Shown: positions 42,396 to 51,279, counted from the stretch's first letter. The stretch: 64,000 nt of DNA from JAGLOK01 sp963677605 (GCA_963677605.2 CAXXDX010000007.1:186001-250000); one strand, 5' to 3'. The notes: generated from the sequence alone by a model not told the origin. Program-made: numbers and translations.

Positions 42396-43721
42396 ATGAC
42401 ACTACCTTTAAGTAAACAATGGTCGTCTGCTTGCGATATGCTCAGAGACGAGATGCCTGCAGTAAGCTTTGAAACATGGGTAAGCCCGCTGATTCCAATT
42501 AAATACTCAGAACATACACTTCTGTTGCAAGTGGAATCGGATTTTAATAAAAACATTCTGACATCACACTACATACCTCTTATTCAGAATGCCTTCGGCC
42601 AGATAATGGGCGAATCCTGCGATGTTAAAATTCTTACAAAAGACGAGATAGGCGGAGAGCTTTCAAGCAGCAAAAAAACAAAGGAAACTTCGCAGTCCAT
42701 ATTAAATCCTAAATATACTTTTGACAGCTTTGTCATAGGCAATTCAAACAGGTTTGCCCATGCGGCCTGCCTTGCAGTTGCCGAAGCTCCGGCAAAGGCA
42801 TATAACCCTCTGTTCTTATACGGAGGCGTTGGTTTGGGAAAAACACATCTTATGATGGCTATAGGACATTTTGTCCGCAGCCTTCCAAATGAGCTCAATG
42901 TTCATTATGTAACAAGCGAAGAGTTCACAAACCAGATGATTAATGCCATCCGTACCAATGATTCGGAAAACTTCAGAAACAAATACCGCAAGGTAGATGT
43001 TTTGCTTATTGACGACATACAGTTTATTTCAGGAAAAGAGAGAACACAGGAAGAATTTTTCCACACTTTCAACGCCCTGTATGAAAGCAATAAACAGATA
43101 ATCATATCCTCCGACAGACCGCCGCGTGAAATGGAACACCTGGAAGAGCGCCTTAAAAGCAGATTCGAATGGGGGCTTACAGCCGACATTCAGCCGCCGG
43201 ACCTTGAAACAAGAATCGCTATATTAAGAAAAAAAGCAGAAAGCGAAAACATTCTCCATATATCAGACGAGGTTCTGGAATTTGTAGCTACAAAAGCTGA
43301 AAACAATATACGCGAGCTTGAAGGCTGCCTTACAAGGATTACGGCATTTTCCAAAATCAAAAAAGAGCCTATAACTCTTGAGCTTGTAAACGAAGCATTA
43401 AAAGACATAATTAAAAACAGCGAAAGCAAGAGAGCAACTCCCGAGCGCATAACAAAACTGGTATGTGATAGGTTTTCTCTTTCAGAAAGCGATATATTCT
43501 CCAAAAAAAGAAGCCATGACATTTCATACCCGAGACAGATATCAATGTATCTTTTAAGAGAGCTTACCGATTTATCGCTCAGTGCGATTGGTAAATTTTT
43601 CGGAGGACGCGATCACACAACGGTTTTGCATGCATACCGCACCATCTCAAAAGAAATGGCTGACAACAATGAGTTGAGGGTTATGCTTGCTGATATCCGC
43701 AATCAGATAATAAAAAAGTAG
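42396..43721 (+). CDS. dnaA: Chromosomal replication initiator protein DnaA
   Basis: 441 residues, all four domains. Domain I: SKQWSSACDMLRDEMPAVSF near residue 5. Domain II is a very short linker. Domain III AAA+: Walker A GGVGLGKTHLMMAIGH near 140, Walker B VLLIDDIQFISGKE near 204. Domain IV: the DnaA signature IGKFFGGRDHTTVLHAYRTI near 398. GGGGAGG precedes the ATG. Box-rich sequence on both sides suggests autoregulation as in other Firmicutes. Confidence 0.98.
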   Translation: MTLPLSKQWSSACDMLRDEMPAVSFETWVSPLIPIKYSEHTLLLQVESDFNKNILTSHYIPLIQNAFGQIMGESCDVKILTKDEIGGELSSSKKTKETSQSILNPKYTFDSFVIGNSNRFAHAACLAVAEAPAKAYNPLFLYGGVGLGKTHLMMAIGHFVRSLPNELNVHYVTSEEFTNQMINAIRTNDSENFRNKYRKVDVLLIDDIQFISGKERTQEEFFHTFNALYESNKQIIISSDRPPREMEHLEERLKSRFEWGLTADIQPPDLETRIAILRKKAESENILHISDEVLEFVATKAENNIRELEGCLTRITAFSKIKKEPITLELVNEALKDIIKNSESKRATPERITKLVCDRFSLSESDIFSKKRSHDISYPRQISMYLLRELTDLSLSAIGKFFGGRDHTTVLHAYRTISKEMADNNELRVMLADIRNQIIKK

Positions 43722-43898
43722 TTGTTTTGTTAATAATGTGGATATTATTTAAAAACATGATATATAATCAACACATGAATTAACACCCGAAAAGTAGCTA
43801 AAACAGTAAGCTGATATAAGTTATCCAAAATATCAACAGGCCCTACTTATATTATTACTATAAACAATAAATATTATATCTTCATCAAAGGAGACATT
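43722..43898. other. dnaA-dnaN intergenic region with further DnaA-box-like sites
   Basis: TGTGGATAT at 43737-43745 and TTATCCAAA at 43821-43829 each differ by one base from the DnaA box. A second box cluster on the other side of dnaA is the layout of bipartite origins in Bacillus and Clostridia. Confidence 0.55.
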
Positions 43899-44999
43899 AT
43901 GAAGCTGAAATTAGACAAACAAAATCTATGTAATGCAGTATCGACAGTAAGCCATGCCATATCAAGCAAGACTACAATGCCAATACTTGAAGGAATAAAA
44001 ATAAAGACAGTCAATGAAGGAGTCAAGTTCACATGCTATGACATGACTCTCGGAATTGAAGTCACAATACCTGCAACCGTTCAGGAAGACGGCGAAGCAG
44101 TTGTTCCCGGACGCCTTTTCCATGAGATATCAAGAAAGCTTCCAAACAACGCAGATGTTGATTTGTATTTTAACAATAACTTTGTTGAGATAACATGCGC
44201 AGGATCTAAAACAAAAATGCAGACGCTTGACGCTCAGGACTTCCCGCTCCTTCCGGATGTTGACAATGAAAACACATTTGAGTATTCTCAGGAACGCGTT
44301 AAAGATATGATAAGAAAAACTCTTTTCGCAGCTGCTATTGATGAGTCAAGGCCGATACTTACAGGCGTTCTTTTTGAAATAGTTGACGACTCTATAAAGC
44401 TTGTTTCTCTAGATGGATATAGAATGGCTATTGCAGGCCATGACATGGGAGAAGAAAAAGAATCAGTTACTGCTGTTGTTCCTTCATCAACATTAAATGA
44501 GGTAGGAAGAATACTTCAAACGGAAGGCACGATTAAAATTTCCATAACACAGGCCTATATACTGTTTCAGATGGATAATATCAAAATGGTCAGCCGGCTT
44601 ATTGAAGGTGAATACATAAAATACAGGCAGATAATCCCTGCGGAATGGCAGACTCGTTTTTCAGTTCCAAGCGCAGAACTTGCCCAATGTATTGACAGAG
44701 CTTCCACAATCTCTTCTGGCAACAATAACCTTGTGGTCTTTAATGTCAGTGGCAATCAGTTAAACATTGATTCTGAGAATGAACTGGGCAACGTACACGA
44801 AGTTATAGGAACACAGGTTGAAGGAAAAGAGATTCAGATAGCGTTTAACTCAAGATATCTGTTTGACTTCCTTAAAAATATTGATAACCAGCAAATAACG
44901 CTTTCGTTTACAACAAACGTCAGCCCGTGTGTTATAACACCTGCTGAAAACGAAGACTTCCTTTATCTGCTTCTGCCGGTCAGAATATACGCAGAGTAA
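43899..44999 (+). CDS. dnaN: DNA polymerase III sliding clamp (beta subunit)
   Basis: 366 residues in three tandem clamp domains. Typical blocks are VSTVSHAISSKTTMPILEGI near residue 14, VVPGRLFHEISRKLP near 68, ESRPILTGVLFEIVDDSIKL near 148, SLDGYRMAI near 169, and the C-terminal LLPVRIYAE. AAAGGAG precedes the ATG. Unlike most Firmicutes the next gene is not recF or an S4-domain protein; a terminator and a convergent operon follow. Confidence 0.97.
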   Translation: MKLKLDKQNLCNAVSTVSHAISSKTTMPILEGIKIKTVNEGVKFTCYDMTLGIEVTIPATVQEDGEAVVPGRLFHEISRKLPNNADVDLYFNNNFVEITCAGSKTKMQTLDAQDFPLLPDVDNENTFEYSQERVKDMIRKTLFAAAIDESRPILTGVLFEIVDDSIKLVSLDGYRMAIAGHDMGEEKESVTAVVPSSTLNEVGRILQTEGTIKISITQAYILFQMDNIKMVSRLIEGEYIKYRQIIPAEWQTRFSVPSAELAQCIDRASTISSGNNNLVVFNVSGNQLNIDSENELGNVHEVIGTQVEGKEIQIAFNSRYLFDFLKNIDNQQITLSFTTNVSPCVITPAENEDFLYLLLPVRIYAE

Positions 45000-45021
45000 T
45001 AAATGTATAAATAAAATAATA

Positions 45022-45048
45022 AACCCTCGAAAATTGATCGAGGGTTTT
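45022..45048. terminator. Terminator after dnaN
   Basis: AACCCTCGA / TCGAGGGTT stem with a 7-nt loop and T tail, between convergent dnaN and the 361-residue membrane protein; A-rich on the other side, so possibly bidirectional. Confidence 0.8.
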
Positions 45049-45080
45049 GTTTTAAATTTAAATAAGAACTAATGTTCGTG

Positions 45081-46166
45081 TTAATCTTTCATGTCTTCAG
45101 ATGTGTCTTCTTTGGAATCTTCAGTGTAATCGATCTCTTTTATCTCAGTATCAATTGTATCTGCTTCTTCAATCGTTTCTGTTTCAATATTTTTTCGGAT
45201 AAGAGCGCCGCCAATAACTGACATGGCTATACCAATAACAAGTACCAGTATTCCTGAACCGAGAAAAATAAAACCTAGAGGGCTGAGAGCTGTCTGAAGT
45301 ATTTCACTGTAAGGAGCTATTATCTCAGGGAGCTTGTTTAATATGTCAGCAATTGTTGTTGCCATCATAATGACTGCTCCGGATATGATTATCACAGCTG
45401 AATTTACTATAAGTACCACCCCAAGATGCTTCCATACAAATCCGCTGTTTTTTCTCCAGACAATAAACAGCAGAGCTATCATAACCGCCAGAACTCCAAG
45501 GCTTATAAATATTGCATACCTGGACCATTTTACCCATGTTCTAAACTGCCAGAATCTCTGCTCAAGACGCTGCATGATATCATCTGTAGGAAAGTATGCT
45601 TTCAGCATTTCAGAGAAAGAGTTTGTTCCGCCTGTAAAGCTTGAAACAACTGTTATGTTATTTGTGTAGATGGATTTTAGTAAAAGCGAATACTGGGAAA
45701 CATAGTATTCTTTTTCATCTTCGGATATTTCACCCGAAGTGATTTTTGATTCAGCTATAGCAGTTGTAATTCCCGAACTTGTTATTTCAGCATCAAAGTC
45801 ATTTAGCCATGTATTGAAAGGAAATTCAGCATCTCCCTTGTCGTATAAAACGTAGCTTATTATACCGCTAAAAACATTTCCCAACTGCTCATCAAACTTT
45901 TCTTTTGAGAATACATTTTCAGATACGGAATATACATCGTCTTTCAAAGAGTCAGGTATTTCGCTGTTTGATGTAATGGAATTGTGAATGTCATTTAACA
46001 TAATCATTCTTACATTGTCATAAAAGCCTGCTTTTGCAAGAGCGGTTTTGTAAAACCATGGATTAAGAAGAGATACGTTTATAACAGTAAAAACTTCTGC
46101 AACAAATCCAGCTGCAATGATAATTATAGTCAGAATAACAGTAAGCACAATTTTAAGTGTTTTCAA
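45081..46166 (-). CDS. Membrane protein of unknown function
   Basis: 361 residues from a TTG start with GGAGG 8 nt upstream. One N-terminal membrane helix (5-27), an extracytoplasmic stretch of about 180 residues (NVSLLNPWFYKTALAKAGFY at its beginning), then three membrane helices (about 215-235, 247-272, 296-325) and a very acidic C-terminal tail. Not recognised. It overlaps the Gx transporter gene by 4 bp, so it belongs to the NusG_II / Gx operon. Confidence 0.7.
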   Translation of the reverse strand: MKTLKIVLTVILTIIIIAAGFVAEVFTVINVSLLNPWFYKTALAKAGFYDNVRMIMLNDIHNSITSNSEIPDSLKDDVYSVSENVFSKEKFDEQLGNVFSGIISYVLYDKGDAEFPFNTWLNDFDAEITSSGITTAIAESKITSGEISEDEKEYYVSQYSLLLKSIYTNNITVVSSFTGGTNSFSEMLKAYFPTDDIMQRLEQRFWQFRTWVKWSRYAIFISLGVLAVMIALLFIVWRKNSGFVWKHLGVVLIVNSAVIIISGAVIMMATTIADILNKLPEIIAPYSEILQTALSPLGFIFLGSGILVLVIGIAMSVIGGALIRKNIETETIEEADTIDTEIKEIDYTEDSKEDTSEDMKD

Positions 46167-46708
46167 GTTGTTTTCCTCCGTATGATTTTCTTTTTATTTT
46201 TAATAGAAATTCCGTTTGTAATTTTTAAAAGCCTGTCTGAAGCTATACCGATTATTATACCACAAGGAACAGATATCATAGATAAAATCGGAAAATATAA
46301 TATTATAAATCCTGTTGATGTAAACAGCATTGCTATGATCATCTGTCCTATATTATGAAACAAAGAGCCTATAACCGAAACTCCTATTACGCCAACTTTG
46401 TTTTTGAGACAGGTTTTTATTATTGCCATAGACGACAATGATAAAAGACTTCCGGCAAGGGAAAAGAATATCCCGGTGGGTGCTCCTGCAAAAATCGGAC
46501 CGAGAATTGATTTTATCAAAGCGATTATTGCGGCATACTGCCATCCGAATGCATACAAAGCATATATTATAAATATGTTGCTTATGCCAAGACGTGCTCC
46601 TGATATAGTTGGAATGAGAGGAGGAAGGCTGCTTTCGATAAAGTAGCTTATAAGACAAAGTGCAGCAAGCAGCGATATATAAGTTGATTTTCGCAGAGAC
46701 AGCTTCAT
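46163..46708 (-). CDS. Gx transporter family protein (heptaprenyl diphosphate synthase component I-like)
   Basis: 181 residues with five or six membrane helices. The pattern SSLPPLIPTISGARLGISNI near residue 26 and SILGPIFAGAPTGIFFSLAG near 66 is the hallmark of the family annotated as 'heptaprenyl diphosphate synthase component I' or Gx transporter, which resembles ECF-transporter S components. AAGGAGG precedes the ATG. Together with the NusG_II protein next to it this pair recurs in Clostridia, often near respiratory (Rnf/ApbE-type) genes; none is seen here. Confidence 0.85.
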   Translation of the reverse strand: MKLSLRKSTYISLLAALCLISYFIESSLPPLIPTISGARLGISNIFIIYALYAFGWQYAAIIALIKSILGPIFAGAPTGIFFSLAGSLLSLSSMAIIKTCLKNKVGVIGVSVIGSLFHNIGQMIIAMLFTSTGFIILYFPILSMISVPCGIIIGIASDRLLKITNGISIKNKKKIIRRKTT

Positions 46709-46709
46709 G

Positions 46710-47066
46710 TCAATTACCTCCTTCCGGTATAGTATCTATCCTAATTACCAGATGATGAGGAGCGCATATAATCATAGAGCCGGGTCTGGAAATTGATTTA
46801 GTTGATACACATGAACCTGTGTGACAGTCCGACTCGCTTATAAAAGCCATGCCTTCGGATATTATGAGCTTGTTATATCCGTACTGTGTATCAATATCAA
46901 CTTCAGTATATTCATCTTCAAAAGAGTAGGATTCTATTTTTTCATTATCAATATATACGCTGACAACAGGCTGTCCTTCAAAAGGAATAAGATAAACAGC
47001 AAGCATAAGAATTAATGACAAGGCGAGAAAAGCCGCGATGATTATTATGTCAGTTTTTTTTATCAA
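46710..47066 (-). CDS. NusG domain II-like membrane-anchored protein
   Basis: 118 residues when started at TTG 47066, which follows GGAG by 7 nt; an alternative TTG at 47081 lies upstream of that ribosome site. A single N-terminal membrane helix is followed by the NusG_II beta domain with its conserved cysteines: ISESDCHTGSCV near residue 76 and SMIICAPHHLVIRI at the C-terminus. Despite the name it is not transcription factor NusG. It heads the operon that continues with the Gx transporter. Confidence 0.82.
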   Translation of the reverse strand: MIKKTDIIIIAAFLALSLILMLAVYLIPFEGQPVVSVYIDNEKIESYSFEDEYTEVDIDTQYGYNKLIISEGMAFISESDCHTGSCVSTKSISRPGSMIICAPHHLVIRIDTIPEGGN

Positions 47067-47156
47067 TAAAATCTCCGTCAATATTTTTTCACGAAAAGTA
47101 TATCAGACAAATTATAATATAACAATTAATAATATATAAACAAAATTTAATGAAAA

Positions 47157-47172
47157 TGTTTCACGTGAAACA
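47157..47172. promoter_or_regulatory. parS centromere site
   Basis: TGTTTCACGTGAAACA, a perfect match to the 16-bp bacterial parS palindrome, 97 bp before parA. Confidence 0.95.
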
Positions 47173-47202
47173 TTATAAAAAATATTTTACTTCAAATCAT
47201 CT

Positions 47203-47218
47203 TGTTTCACGTGAAACA
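47203..47218. promoter_or_regulatory. parS centromere site
   Basis: Second perfect TGTTTCACGTGAAACA, 46 bp (start to start) from the first, in the parA promoter region. Confidence 0.95.
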
Positions 47219-47268
47219 AATATGTATAATGAGTTGGTGAAAAATACATAAATTACAGAGGTATTATT

Positions 47269-48039
47269 TTGGGAAAAGTAATTGCAGTCGCCAACCAGAA
47301 AGGCGGCGTTGGTAAAACAACAACCACAGTGAACTTGGGTTCATGCATTGCGACAATAGGGAAAAAAGTTCTTCTGATTGACCTTGATCCGCAGAGCAAC
47401 TGCTCCAGCGGTTTGGGAATCGACTTCAGAAATCTTCCGTATTCAAGCTATGATGTTCTTATAAACGAAAGAGAAATCACAAATTCAATACATAAAACTA
47501 TGATTGATTCTCTTGACATTCTCCCCAGTAGCGTGGACTTGGCTGCAGCTGAAGTGGAGCTTGTAAACGAGATGGCAAGGGAAGTGCGCCTTAAAAACGC
47601 AGTTGAAAAAGTTCGCGATGAATATGACTATATATTTATAGACTGTCCGCCGTCGCTCGGCCTTATTACTTTAAATGCTATGACAGCAGCGGATTCCGTT
47701 CTTATACCAATACAATGCGAATACTACGCAATGGAAGGTTTGTCGCAGCTTTTAAACACAGTTAAAAGAGTCAGAAGATCATTAAACACAGACCTTCAGA
47801 TAGAAGGTGTTGTACTTACAATGTACGACTCGCGCACAAATCTTTCCGAGCAGGTAAGCTCCGACATAAAGAAACATTTCACAGACAAAGTATATAAATC
47901 AGTTATACCCAGAAATGTACGCCTGAGCGAATCTCCAAGCTTTGGACTTCCGATTACGCTATATGATCCCGGCTGCGTAGGTGCAAAAGCATATCACAGC
48001 CTTGCAAACGAGTTTCTTGCAAACAACGAAATACTTTAA
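47269..48039 (+). CDS. parA: Chromosome partitioning ATPase ParA/Soj
   Basis: 256 residues from a TTG start with GAGGT upstream. Deviant Walker A NQKGGVGKTTTTVNLG at residue 9, Walker A' LLIDLDPQSNCSSGLG near 35, and Walker B YIFIDCPPSLGLITLNAM near 120. The short form without an N-terminal DNA-binding domain is the chromosomal Soj type, which forms dynamic dimers on DNA and also tunes DnaA. parB begins 11 bp after the stop. Confidence 0.96.
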   Translation: MGKVIAVANQKGGVGKTTTTVNLGSCIATIGKKVLLIDLDPQSNCSSGLGIDFRNLPYSSYDVLINEREITNSIHKTMIDSLDILPSSVDLAAAEVELVNEMAREVRLKNAVEKVRDEYDYIFIDCPPSLGLITLNAMTAADSVLIPIQCEYYAMEGLSQLLNTVKRVRRSLNTDLQIEGVVLTMYDSRTNLSEQVSSDIKKHFTDKVYKSVIPRNVRLSESPSFGLPITLYDPGCVGAKAYHSLANEFLANNEIL

Positions 48040-48050
48040 AGGTGGCTTAA

Positions 48051-48923
48051 ATGGCTATACAGAAAAAAGGACTGGGAAGAGGGCTTGACGCACTTTTTGA
48101 CAGTGAGGAAGAAATAAAAAAATCAGCAGGGGATACGGTCTATTCCATTTCAATACTGGATATTGATCCAAACCCCGACCAGCCCAGAAAAAAGTTTGAT
48201 AAGAACGCACTTGATGAACTGTCCGCTTCCATTACCGAGCATGGCGTGCTACAACCCATTCTGGTGGTTAAAAACGGCGTTAGGTATATGATAGTTGCAG
48301 GAGAGCGCAGATGGCGCGCAGCGCGTCTTGCGGGCCTTAAAATGATACCTGCGCTGGTCAGTGAGTTCACAAAGAAAAACATCGCGGAAATTGCGTTGAT
48401 TGAAAACCTTCAGAGGGACGATTTAAACCCGATTGAGACTGCACGCGGAATAAAGCAGCTGATGGATGAGCACAAGATGACTCAGGAAACTGTTTCCCAG
48501 CAGCTGGGAAAAAGCCGCAGCGCTATAGCAAACACGCTTAGACTTTTGACACTTCCTGATTATATTATCGATTATGTTGAAAGCGATGACCTGTCAGCAG
48601 GCCATGCAAGAGCTCTTATTACATGCACAAATGAGACTGATCAGAAGTCGATTGTAAATAAAATAATCTCACAGGGACTGTCGGTTCGCGAAACAGAGGA
48701 CATGGTTAAAACATATGAATCGTTTTCATCCATGCCTAAAGTTAAGGAAAACAAGGAAACGCCTGCAGAGTTTAAGGAGTTCAAACGATTGCTGCAAAAA
48801 GGCCTTGGTACAAAAGTTTCTATAAAAGGGGACATGCAAAAAGGTCAGATAACCATCAAATACTTTAATCGCGAGGATTTGGAGAGGCTATATTCCATAG
48901 CTGAAAAGCTGAACGAGAAATAA
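48051..48923 (+). CDS. parB: Chromosome partitioning protein ParB/Spo0J
   Basis: 290 residues. CTP-binding ParB/Srx domain: DIDPNPDQPRKKFDKNALDE near residue 38, the C motif GERRWRAARLAGL near 85, and ENLQRDDLNPIETARGI near 121. A helix-turn-helix follows (MTQETVSQQLGKSRSAIANT near 145), then a C-terminal dimerisation region. It loads at the parS sites just upstream and spreads as a clamp, organising the origin region and recruiting SMC. Confidence 0.96.
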   Translation: MAIQKKGLGRGLDALFDSEEEIKKSAGDTVYSISILDIDPNPDQPRKKFDKNALDELSASITEHGVLQPILVVKNGVRYMIVAGERRWRAARLAGLKMIPALVSEFTKKNIAEIALIENLQRDDLNPIETARGIKQLMDEHKMTQETVSQQLGKSRSAIANTLRLLTLPDYIIDYVESDDLSAGHARALITCTNETDQKSIVNKIISQGLSVRETEDMVKTYESFSSMPKVKENKETPAEFKEFKRLLQKGLGTKVSIKGDMQKGQITIKYFNREDLERLYSIAEKLNEK

Positions 48924-48936
48924 AATCATAAAATTA

Positions 48937-48968
48937 AAGCATCCGCAACGATTGTGCGGATGCTTTTT
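48937..48968. terminator. Terminator between parB and the convergent GNAT gene
   Basis: AGCATCCGCA / TGCGGATGCT stem with a short loop and T run after parB; A-rich on the other flank. Confidence 0.85.
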
Positions 48969-49483
48969 TATATTTTATCTATCTGATAATAAACAACTTC
49001 AGTATTATAAAAGTTCTTAATCCCTATATATTTCATACCTATTTTTTGCATTACTCTGGCAGATGCTTTGTTTTTCTGCATGGCTACCGCAGCAATTGAC
49101 GAAAGATTTAATGTGTTGAATCCATATCCTGTGAGTGCCTTTGACGCTTCTGTGGCATATCCTTTACCCCAGTATTTCTTTAGATATCGGTATCCTATCT
49201 CAATAATATTGGTATTGTCCAAGTCTTTTATTGTAGTCCACCCGATGAAGTCATCGTTTTCTTTTATAACTGTTGCCCATATTCCCATTCCGGGATGTTC
49301 AGTATAATATTTTTTACATTTTAAAATAAAGTTTGAGCATTCTTCAAATGTTATTTCAGTGTCTTTTTTTGACGAAATATATTTCATTACATCAGGATCG
49401 TTGTGGAGTTTGTGTATATGTTTTGTGTCACTATCCGTTAATTCTCTGAGATACAGTCTATCGGTTTCAAGAACTATTTTCAT
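48968..49483 (-). CDS. GNAT acetyltransferase (RimJ/RimL type)
   Basis: 171 residues. The N-terminal LETDRLYLRELTDSDTKHIH is typical of RimJ/RimL-like enzymes. The acetyl-CoA loop is in EIGYRYLKKYWGKGYATEAS near residue 92 (Y-W-G-K-G-Y-A-T-E-A), followed by NLSSIAAVAMQKNKASARVM and a closing YYQI strand. The acceptor could be a ribosomal protein N-terminus or a small amine. GGAGG precedes the ATG. Convergent with parB. Confidence 0.9.
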   Translation of the reverse strand: MKIVLETDRLYLRELTDSDTKHIHKLHNDPDVMKYISSKKDTEITFEECSNFILKCKKYYTEHPGMGIWATVIKENDDFIGWTTIKDLDNTNIIEIGYRYLKKYWGKGYATEASKALTGYGFNTLNLSSIAAVAMQKNKASARVMQKIGMKYIGIKNFYNTEVVYYQIDKI

Positions 49484-49605
49484 CTTATACCTCCGGCGTA
49501 TATTTTTCAGCAGTCAATTCTATCACAGTTTTATAAATAGTAAAAAAAATCACAGTATTAATTATTGATTTTATAATGTATTTGGTGTATATTTATTATC
49601 CGTAT

Positions 49606-49694
49606 GGAGAGATGACAGAGCTGGCCGAATGTGCATGACTCGAAATCATGTGTACCCCCGGGTACCCAGGGTTCGAATCCCTGTCTCTCCGCCA
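49606..49694 (+). tRNA. tRNA-Ser, anticodon CGA, CCA encoded
   Basis: 89 nt. Acceptor GGAGAGA pairs with TCTCTCC. The anticodon loop ACTCGAAAT holds CGA. A long variable arm (TGTACCCCCGGGTACC) marks class II, and the T arm is CAGGG-TTCGAAT-CCCTG. Discriminator G, then CCA. The 3' end is duplicated at 50033. Confidence 0.95.
49674..49693. repeat. attL-like site within the 3' end of tRNA-Ser
   Basis: CGAATCCCTGTCTCTCCGCC, 20 bp identical to 50033-50052, direct orientation. It covers the T arm and acceptor strand, the usual target for tyrosine-integrase elements. Confidence 0.75.
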
Positions 49695-50032
49695 CGTCGG
49701 GACGAACTCCGTTCCTCTCTAAAATTCCATCTGCAAAAGCAGGTGGAGTTTTTTCGTTTACACTCCATTGTCCCTCCTTATCCCCTTCAAAGCTGCGCTT
49801 TGCGGGGACCCCTTTTTAGATTTATCGTAAAAAACACTTTGCATTTATTAGCGCGACAATAGTTTTTGTAAAACAAAAACTATGAAAGCGAGTTTTAGAA
49901 TACATCTTTATTCTTCCTATTTTTATTAATGCCTCATTTTATGGGCGCTTTTTTATTGGCGAAGAATAGGGTGAGAACGTGTCTGAGTGTTTTGTGAAGC
50001 GAAACACGGGGCGAGGAACCAAAGTCGGCCGG
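49695..50032. mobile_element. 338-bp remnant between tRNA-derived direct repeats
   Basis: No integrase or other gene remains. It contains the tRNA terminator, the palindrome AGTTTTTGT-AAA-ACAAAAACT (49861-49881), and GC-rich sequence near the right end (about 49970-50032) unlike the AT-rich flank after 50060. The layout fits a collapsed integrative element or satellite. Confidence 0.5.
49726..49754 (+). terminator. Terminator after tRNA-Ser
   Basis: TCCATCTGC / GCAGGTGGA stem (one G-T pair), AAAA loop and a T run, 32 bp after the tRNA. Confidence 0.8.
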
Positions 50033-50052
50033 CGAATCCCTGTCTCTCCGCC
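50033..50052. repeat. attR-like copy of the tRNA-Ser 3' end
   Basis: Exact 20-bp copy of 49674-49693, lacking the rest of the tRNA. From here to 50316 no gene or further structure is seen. Confidence 0.75.
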
Positions 50053-50316
50053 CAAGAGTTTTGGTATACTTTTTCATATTTCATAGATATGTTTTTTATA
50101 TGTTTGAAACATTATGTTGTAAACAGAATTTGAATTTACCAATGAGACTTACATAAAATATTAGTCTATACAGTATTTGTGATATAATTATATCATTACA
50201 ATAAATTAGTCGATAAAACCAAACAAATAACAATATCATTATCATAAAAACTACATAAACTTATAAGTCGTAATAAAAACAGTTAAAAGTACAGTCTTTA
50301 GACAAAAGAGGGTATT

Positions 50317-51279
50317 ATGACAAGTAAAAAAAGTATAATTATTAAATATGCTGTTGTAGGTATAATATTTGGGTTAATGTTTCCTTTTGGAGCATATATA
50401 TTTGAGATGGTTCTTAACGATATTCCAATAAAGTTAAAACTAATCGGAATGCTGCATCAGTCAAATAAATTATTGTATATGATTGATTCTGCTCCGTTAT
50501 TTCTGGGATTGTTTGCTATGTACGGGGGAATACTGAAATACAGATCCGACAAAATGAATGAAGCAAACAAAAAAGAGCTAAAGGAATCTTTTGAGGGACA
50601 GGTTGAAACTCATAAAATTACGCTGGAGCTTGTGGACTTCATTATGGATACTGTAGAGAAGTTGGTTGAAAATATTAATGCAATCTCGAATGAATCCAAA
50701 AATGTAATGAATTTAGTGGACTCAACCGTTCAGCACATGAGCGAATCGGACAAGGTTATAACCAGCAGCTATGAAGAAGCCATAGAAATAAAAAGGATTA
50801 TTGCAGGCAATTCAGAAAACGCAGAGAAACTCACAAAAAACTCACGTGATATTATGAATATTATTACTGTTATGAACAGTGTTTTCAGAAAAATCAATTT
50901 ATTGTCTCTCAATGCGTCTGTTGAAGCTGCAAAAGCAGGGGAAACAGGAGTAGGTTTCAATGTTATAGCTCAGGATATAACACTTATGGCCAGGGAAACA
51001 AAATCATCAGTGGAAAATATACAGCACCAAACCCAAGACAATATCGCATTAACAAAAAGCAACTACGAATATTTTCAGCAAATACAACAAAATATTGAGC
51101 TGTTTTCGGAAAACACACAAAAGATGCATTTGGAATTAAAGCGGGTAGTAGAGGAGATGTCAAAAGTAAAAAACAGCACTGAAAACATAACTGACAAAAT
51201 AAAAGCATTTAACAGCTCGCTTACAAATCTTGAGGAGAAACTGCATAATGTGACGAAAAACACAGAGATGAATAATTAA
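50317..51279 (+). CDS. Short methyl-accepting chemotaxis-type signalling protein
   Basis: 320 residues. Two N-terminal membrane helices (about 11-31 and 54-70) with only a 20-residue loop between them, no periplasmic sensor and no recognisable HAMP, then a coiled-coil MCP signalling domain. The hairpin tip is INLLSLNASVEAAKAGETGV near residue 195, followed by GFNVIAQDITLMARETKSSV, where E and R match the CheA/CheW contact pattern. It could sense a membrane or intracellular signal. No che genes are nearby. Confidence 0.85.
   Translation: MTSKKSIIIKYAVVGIIFGLMFPFGAYIFEMVLNDIPIKLKLIGMLHQSNKLLYMIDSAPLFLGLFAMYGGILKYRSDKMNEANKKELKESFEGQVETHKITLELVDFIMDTVEKLVENINAISNESKNVMNLVDSTVQHMSESDKVITSSYEEAIEIKRIIAGNSENAEKLTKNSRDIMNIITVMNSVFRKINLLSLNASVEAAKAGETGVGFNVIAQDITLMARETKSSVENIQHQTQDNIALTKSNYEYFQQIQQNIELFSENTQKMHLELKRVVEEMSKVKNSTENITDKIKAFNSSLTNLEEKLHNVTKNTEMNN

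Noticed and set aside
42191..42415. 74-codon frame upstream of dnaA
   Set aside because: Runs through the DnaA boxes and into dnaA, with no ribosome site; the region is oriC.
49629..49862. Frame of 77 codons starting inside tRNA-Ser
   Set aside because: Begins within the tRNA and runs through its terminator.
49695..50032. Group II intron or retron RNA in the tRNA-adjacent gap
   Set aside because: Only 338 bp, no reverse transcriptase, and no domain V-like hairpin recognised; the flanking 20-bp tRNA repeats point to site-specific integration instead.
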